A stretch of 64,000 nucleotides of DNA, from NCBI RefSeq assembly GCF_000003195.3, contig NC_012876.2, positions 5,705,306-5,769,305 of the forward strand, read 5' to 3'. The translations under genes were made by a program, and so were the position numbers. The first letter of the stretch is position 1. Each line of letters opens with the position of its first letter. Of the stretch, positions 59,781 through 64,000 are shown piece by piece. Below the pieces are notes generated by a model. It made no database searches, had not been told where the DNA came from, and was given only the letters and a program-made list of their open reading frames with translations. The DNA comes from Sorghum bicolor (lineage: Eukaryota > Streptophyta > Magnoliopsida > Poales > Poaceae).

Positions 59781-62700
59781 ATGGCAGCAAGGGGAAGAGG
59801 CAGAGGCAGAGGCCGTGGCAATAGCAATGACAATGGCAATGGTGGCAATGCCCCAATCACCGTGGAGGAACTCATGCAAACCCAAAATCAGATGATGCAC
59901 GTTTTCATGCAGCACCTGCAGCAACAACCTCCACCAACACCACCACCTGTTCATGTGAGGGACAAGCGTGGAGAGTTTATGAAGGGGAGACCTCCGGTAT
60001 TTACACACTCAGCTGATCCCATGGAGGCAGATGATTGGTTACGTGCTGTGGAGAGGCAGCTAAACATAGCACAGTGCAATGACTTGGAGAAGGTGTTGTA
60101 TGCTTCTGGACAGCTTCAAGGTGCAGCTCAGACATGGTGGGAGTCGTATCAAGCTGCTCGTCCCAACAATGCTCCTCCTGTCACATGGCTGGAATTCTGT
60201 AGGGACTTCAGAGCTCGACACATAAATGAGGGAATGATGGAGCTCAAACAGGAAGAATTCAGATCACTCCGGATGGGCTCCATGACAGTGGCAGAATATC
60301 ATGACACGTTTGAACAGTTGGCTCGCTATGCCCCGAATGAAGTCAGGGAAGATGCTGATAAGCAGCGCTTGTTCATGAAAGGCTTGTACTATGAACTCAG
60401 GTTGCAGTTGGCAGGAAACACTTATCCTACCTTTCAAGCTCTTGTGAATCGTGCTATCGTGCTTGATAATATGCGGAAGAGTCAGGATAAGAAGAGAAGG
60501 ATGCTGGTACAAGGATCTGGGAGCAACAACCGTCAGCGTTTCAGTTCTCATCAAGGCCATCAGCAGAGGTTCCAGGGACCAGTTAGTCAGTGGAACCGTA
60601 ACCAGCAACCCCAGCGTTTCCAGAATCAGTCGCAGAGTGGGAACCAACGTCCTTCATTCCAACAACGTAACTACAATCAACAGCAGCATGGTCAGCAGAC
60701 ACCTCGCTCAGGGAACTCAAATGCCAACTCCACGAAAAGAAGTGCTTCTAACATTCCTACCAGGTGTTTCCGTTGTGGGAAAGAGGGACACATGTCATAT
60801 GATTGCCCGGAGAAGCTCAACAAGCCGAACAACAACCAGAAGACTGCTGCTTATGCGGCAACAGTGAATAATGTGGCTACAGAGACAGTTCAGGAGGGAC
60901 CAGAGATCATGATGGGTACGTTCAGCATCAACTCTATCCCTGCTACAGTTTTATTTGATTCTGGAGCTTCGCATACATTTATATCACAAGCATTTGTTAG
61001 AGTTCATAGCCTTCCACTAGTTGCAATGAAAACTCCTATGCTAGTTAATTCACCGGGTGGGACTATACCAGTTTCTTTATGTTGCCCCTCAGCAAGTCTT
61101 TCTTTAAGGGGGGTAGATTTTCCTATCAGTCCCATGGTTATGAGAACTTCAGGCATAGATGTGATCTTGGGTTTGGATTGGATGAAGCAACATGCGACAA
61201 ATATTAATTGCAAAGAGAGAGTAGTGGCTCTGACAACGCCAAAGGGAGAAAGAATCAGTGTTGATGTAACAATGCAAGCACCACTCACAGCTAAAGTGAA
61301 CCAACTGACTGATGATGTTGATCCTCCGAATCTGGTAGTGGATGAGTTTCCGGATGTCTTTCCAGATGAATTGCCAGGTATGCCACCTGACCGAGACATT
61401 GAATTTATTATTGAGTTACTACCTGGTACTGCACCCATAGCTAAAAGACCATATAGAATGGGGGTTAAAGAACTAGAAGAACTTAAGAAACAAATTAAGG
61501 AATTGCAAGATAAAGGGTTCATTCGTCCTAGTTCATCACCATGGGGTGCACCAGTTATCTTTGTTGATAAGAAGGATGGTAGTCAGAGGATGTGTGTTGA
61601 TTATCGGTCACTTAATGAGGTCACTATCAAGAATAAATATCCATTGCCTAGGATTGATGACTTATTTGATCAGCTAAGAGGTGCTTGTGTGTTCTCTAAG
61701 ATTGATCTGCGTTCTGGTTATCATCAATTGAAGATTCGGAATTCAGACATACCAAAGACAGCTTTCACAACAAGGTATGGGTTATATGAGTATACAGTTA
61801 TGTCTTTTGGTTTGACCAATGCACCAGCTTACTTTATGTACATGATGAATAAAGTATTTATGGAGTATCTTGATAAGTTTGTGGTGGTCTTTATTGATGA
61901 CATTCTGGTATTCTCTAAAACCAAGGAAGAACATGCTGAACATCTGAGATTGGTCTTACAAAAACTTAGAGAACATAAGTTGTATGCTAAGCGTAGTAAA
62001 TGCGAGTTTTGGTTGGAGGAAGTTTCTTTTCTTGGTCATGTTGTCTCTAATGGTGGTATTGCAGTGGATCCTAGTAAGGTGAAAGATGTGTTGAATTGGA
62101 AACCACCTACAGATGTAAGCGAAATTCGCAGTTTTCTTGGTCTAGCTGGTTACTATCGTAGATTCATTGAAGGGTTCTCAAAACTTGCAAAGCCTATGAC
62201 TGCTTTGTTAGAGAAGAATGCTAAGTTTGTATGGTCTGATAAGTGTCAAGCTAGTTTTGAGGAGTTTAAGAAGAGATTGACTACTGCACCTGTGTTGGTA
62301 TTGCCAGATCTGAGTAAGAGTTTCTCTATCTATTGTGATGCTTCTCGTCTGGGTTTGGGTTGTGTTCTTATGCAAGAAGGTAGAGTTGTTGCTTATGCAT
62401 CCAGACAGTTGAGGAAACATGAACTGAATTATCCTACTCATGATTTGGAGTTAGCAGCTGTGGTTCATGCACTCAAGATTTGGAGACACTATTTGATTGG
62501 GCATAAAAGTGACATATATACTGATCATAAGAGTTTGAAGTATATCTTCACCCAGACCGACTTGAACTTGAGGCAACGAAGATGGTTGGAACTGATAAAG
62601 GATTATGATTTGGAAGTGCATTATCATCCTGGGAAGGCGAACGTCGTAGCCGATGCACTTAGCAGAAAGAAACATGCTAATGAGCTTCGGGCGACACCTG

Positions 62701-64000
62701 AATCTGAAGAGTTGTGTGCTGAATTTGCATATTTGAACTTGGGAATCGTAGTAAATGCTATGGAGATTGAGGTCACTCCTACTCTAGAGGAAGAGATATT
62801 GAAAGGACAGTTGGAAGATGAGAAACTGAAGGAGATAGCACAGAATGTGGTACTAGGAAAAGCACCAGGATTCAGAATAGATGACAATGGTGTACTATGG
62901 TTTGGAAAAAGGATATGCGTTCCAGAAGTGAAGGCTATTCGTGATATGATTCTGAGAGAGGCTCATGAGTCAGCATATTCCATTCATCCTGGTAGTACTA
63001 AGATGTATCTAGATCTGAAACAGAAGTACTGGTGGTATGGCTTAAAGAGAGATGTGGCCGAATATGTTGCTTTGTGTGATACTTGTCAGCGAGTGAAGGC
63101 TGAACACCAGAGGCCAGCTGGACTGTTGCAACCAATGAAGATTCCTGAGTGGAAGTGGGAAGAAGTAGGCATGGATTTCATAGTGGGTTTACCACGTACA
63201 CAGAGGGGATATGATTCAATATGGGTAATAGTGGATCGATTGACTAAAGTTGCTCACTTCTTGCCAGTCAAAACCACTGATTCAGGAGCTCGACTAGCAG
63301 AGTTGTATATGGAGCGGATAGTTTGCTTGCATGGAGTGCCTAAGAAGATTGTATCTGATAGAGGCACTCAGTTTACCTCTATTTTTTGGAAAGCAGTGCA
63401 TGACTCATTGGGAACCAAGTTGAATTTCAGCACCGCGTATCATCCACAGGCAGATGGACAGACTGAGAGGATCAATCAGATATTGGAGGATATGTTGAGA
63501 GCTTGTGCCTTGCAGTATGGGACTAGTTGGGATAAGAGTTTGCCATATGCAGAATTCTCCTACAACAACAGCTATCAACAAAGTCTTAAGATGGCACCGT
63601 TCGAGGCACTATATGGTCGGAAGTGCAGGACACCTTTGTTTTGGAATCAGACAGGAGAAACTCAGGTGTTTGGTACGGATGTGCTTAGACATGCAGAACA
63701 ACAAGTGCGAACCATCCGGGATAATCTGAGAGTTGCTCAGTCTCGTCAGAAAAGTTATGCAGATACACGTAGGAGAGAACTAGCTTTCGAGGAAGGTGAC
63801 TATGTCTATCTAAAGGTGTCACCTATGCGGAGTGTGAAGAGGTTTAATATGAAGGGAAAGCTAGCTCCAAGGTATGTTGGTCCGTTTAAAGTTTTGCAAA
63901 GGTGTGGAGAAGTAGCGTATCAGTTAGAGTTGCCTGAAAGTTTATCTGGCGTGCACGATGTGTTCCATGTGTCACAGCTCAAGAAGTGTTTGCGTGTACC
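59781..64000 (+). CDS. Gag-pol polyprotein, Tekay/Del-type (open to window edge)
   Basis: The frame is open for 1406 codons and is cut by the end of the window; no stop or frameshift was seen when I checked the frame at several points. Domains by residue: Arg/Gly-rich start ([13 protein letters not shown]), gag 60-240 ([41 protein letters not shown]), Gln-rich linker, zinc knuckle near 330 ([14 protein letters not shown]), protease near 392 ([11 protein letters not shown]), and RT about 560-750 with FIDDILVFS (catalytic Asp pair at 706-707). Then RNase H ([15 protein letters not shown] ... [15 protein letters not shown]) and integrase with H-H-C-C finger (CDTCQ), D in [10 protein letters not shown] in SDRGTQFTS and E in GQTERINQ. 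All key catalytic residues are present. It would encode all enzymes for copying; the C-terminal chromodomain should follow. Confidence 0.92.
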   Translation, partial: MAARGRGRGRGRGNSNDNGNGGNAPITVEELMQTQNQMMHVFMQHLQQQPPPTPPPVHVRDKRGEFMKGRPPVFTHSADPMEADDWLRAVERQLNIAQCNDLEKVLYASGQLQGAAQTWWESYQAARPNNAPPVTWLEFCRDFRARHINEGMMELKQEEFRSLRMGSMTVAEYHDTFEQLARYAPNEVREDADKQRLFMKGLYYELRLQLAGNTYPTFQALVNRAIVLDNMRKSQDKKRRMLVQGSGSNNRQRFSSHQGHQQRFQGPVSQWNRNQQPQRFQNQSQSGNQRPSFQQRNYNQQQHGQQTPRSGNSNANSTKRSASNIPTRCFRCGKEGHMSYDCPEKLNKPNNNQKTAAYAATVNNVATETVQEGPEIMMGTFSINSIPATVLFDSGASHTFISQAFVRVHSLPLVAMKTPMLVNSPGGTIPVSLCCPSASLSLRGVDFPISPMVMRTSGIDVILGLDWMKQHATNINCKERVVALTTPKGERISVDVTMQAPLTAKVNQLTDDVDPPNLVVDEFPDVFPDELPGMPPDRDIEFIIELLPGTAPIAKRPYRMGVKELEELKKQIKELQDKGFIRPSSSPWGAPVIFVDKKDGSQRMCVDYRSLNEVTIKNKYPLPRIDDLFDQLRGACVFSKIDLRSGYHQLKIRNSDIPKTAFTTRYGLYEYTVMSFGLTNAPAYFMYMMNKVFMEYLDKFVVVFIDDILVFSKTKEEHAEHLRLVLQKLREHKLYAKRSKCEFWLEEVSFLGHVVSNGGIAVDPSKVKDVLNWKPPTDVSEIRSFLGLAGYYRRFIEGFSKLAKPMTALLEKNAKFVWSDKCQASFEEFKKRLTTAPVLVLPDLSKSFSIYCDASRLGLGCVLMQEGRVVAYASRQLRKHELNYPTHDLELAAVVHALKIWRHYLIGHKSDIYTDHKSLKYIFTQTDLNLRQRRWLELIKDYDLEVHYHPGKANVVADALSRKKHANELRATPESEELCAEFAYLNLGIVVNAMEIEVTPTLEEEILKGQLEDEKLKEIAQNVVLGKAPGFRIDDNGVLWFGKRICVPEVKAIRDMILREAHESAYSIHPGSTKMYLDLKQKYWWYGLKRDVAEYVALCDTCQRVKAEHQRPAGLLQPMKIPEWKWEEVGMDFIVGLPRTQRGYDSIWVIVDRLTKVAHFLPVKTTDSGARLAELYMERIVCLHGVPKKIVSDRGTQFTSIFWKAVHDSLGTKLNFSTAYHPQADGQTERINQILEDMLRACALQYGTSWDKSLPYAEFSYNNSYQQSLKMAPFEALYGRKCRTPLFWNQTGETQVFGTDVLRHAEQQVRTIRDNLRVAQSRQKSYADTRRRELAFEEGDYVYLKVSPMRSVKRFNMKGKLAPRYVGPFKVLQRCGEVAYQLELPESLSGVHDVFHVSQLKKCLRV

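Larger units (their letters stand above)
55344..64000 (+). mobile_element. Tekay/Del-type Ty3-gypsy element (right end beyond window)
   Basis: The order is 5' LTR (55344-58102), primer site, an extra ORF (58299-59096), then gag-protease-RT-RNase H-integrase open from 59781 to the edge. RT and integrase motifs ([34 protein letters not shown]) are those of the Del/Tekay chromovirus branch. The chromodomain expected after integrase and the 3' LTR lie outside. The intact frame suggests a fairly recent, possibly autonomous insertion. The family is also present as a solo LTR at 41909-44664 in the opposite orientation. Confidence 0.9.

Overview
This window is repeat-dense plant nuclear DNA, almost certainly from a panicoid grass. 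I infer that from introns with GT/GC-AG borders, grass-type CACTA transposons with Stowaway, Tourist and SINE insertions, Tat, Athila and Tekay/Del-type Ty3-gypsy elements, and a grass-type sesquiterpene synthase. The species cannot be fixed from the sequence. There are no bacterial, organellar or CRISPR features.

Layout. 1-5978: old anonymous repeats (a direct-repeat pair, a SINE with a 16-bp target duplication, a long palindrome, a CACTA relic). 5979-33384: one CACTA element (TSD TAT) that was split by a Tat-type Ty3-gypsy element (6940-29099, TSD GAGGG, minus strand), which was itself split in its reverse transcriptase by a young Athila-type element (16027-24336, TSD GTAAC, plus strand). 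The Tat element carries an antisense multi-exon gene with its own TATA box. The Athila-type element has gag plus two retropepsin-like domains and no reverse transcriptase, RNase H or integrase. 34148-38211: a decayed Ty1-copia element (TSD TATGT). 38288-38404: a Stowaway MITE. 38433-40772: a second, deleted CACTA element (TSD GTT) related to the first. 41909-44664: a solo LTR (TSD TGATC), minus strand.

44665-55343 is a roughly 10.7-kb island holding the only convincing host gene, a seven-exon terpene synthase (46885-54299). It keeps an open frame of 545 codons and intact RxR, DDxxD and NSE/DTE motifs, so a cytosolic sesquiterpene synthase is likely. Its fourth intron is 3.8 kb and full of small elements. 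Its upstream region carries a near-perfect 94-bp inverted repeat. From 55344 to the right edge lies a Tekay/Del-type Ty3-gypsy element of the same family as the solo LTR but in the opposite orientation. It has an LTR, an initiator-Met-type primer site, an extra ORF ahead of gag, and a gag-pol frame that stays open to the end of the window.

The elements give a relative history. The two CACTA elements and the copia element are old. The Tat LTR pair differs at about 2% of sites and the Athila-type pair at under 1% (both counted by eye), in agreement with the nesting order. The gene island is bracketed by two LTRs of one family in inverted orientation. I see no complete new multi-gene system. The best leads are the pre-gag ORF with acceptor-like sites before both start codons, the double-protease non-autonomous element, the antisense gene, and the hairpin upstream of the terpene synthase.
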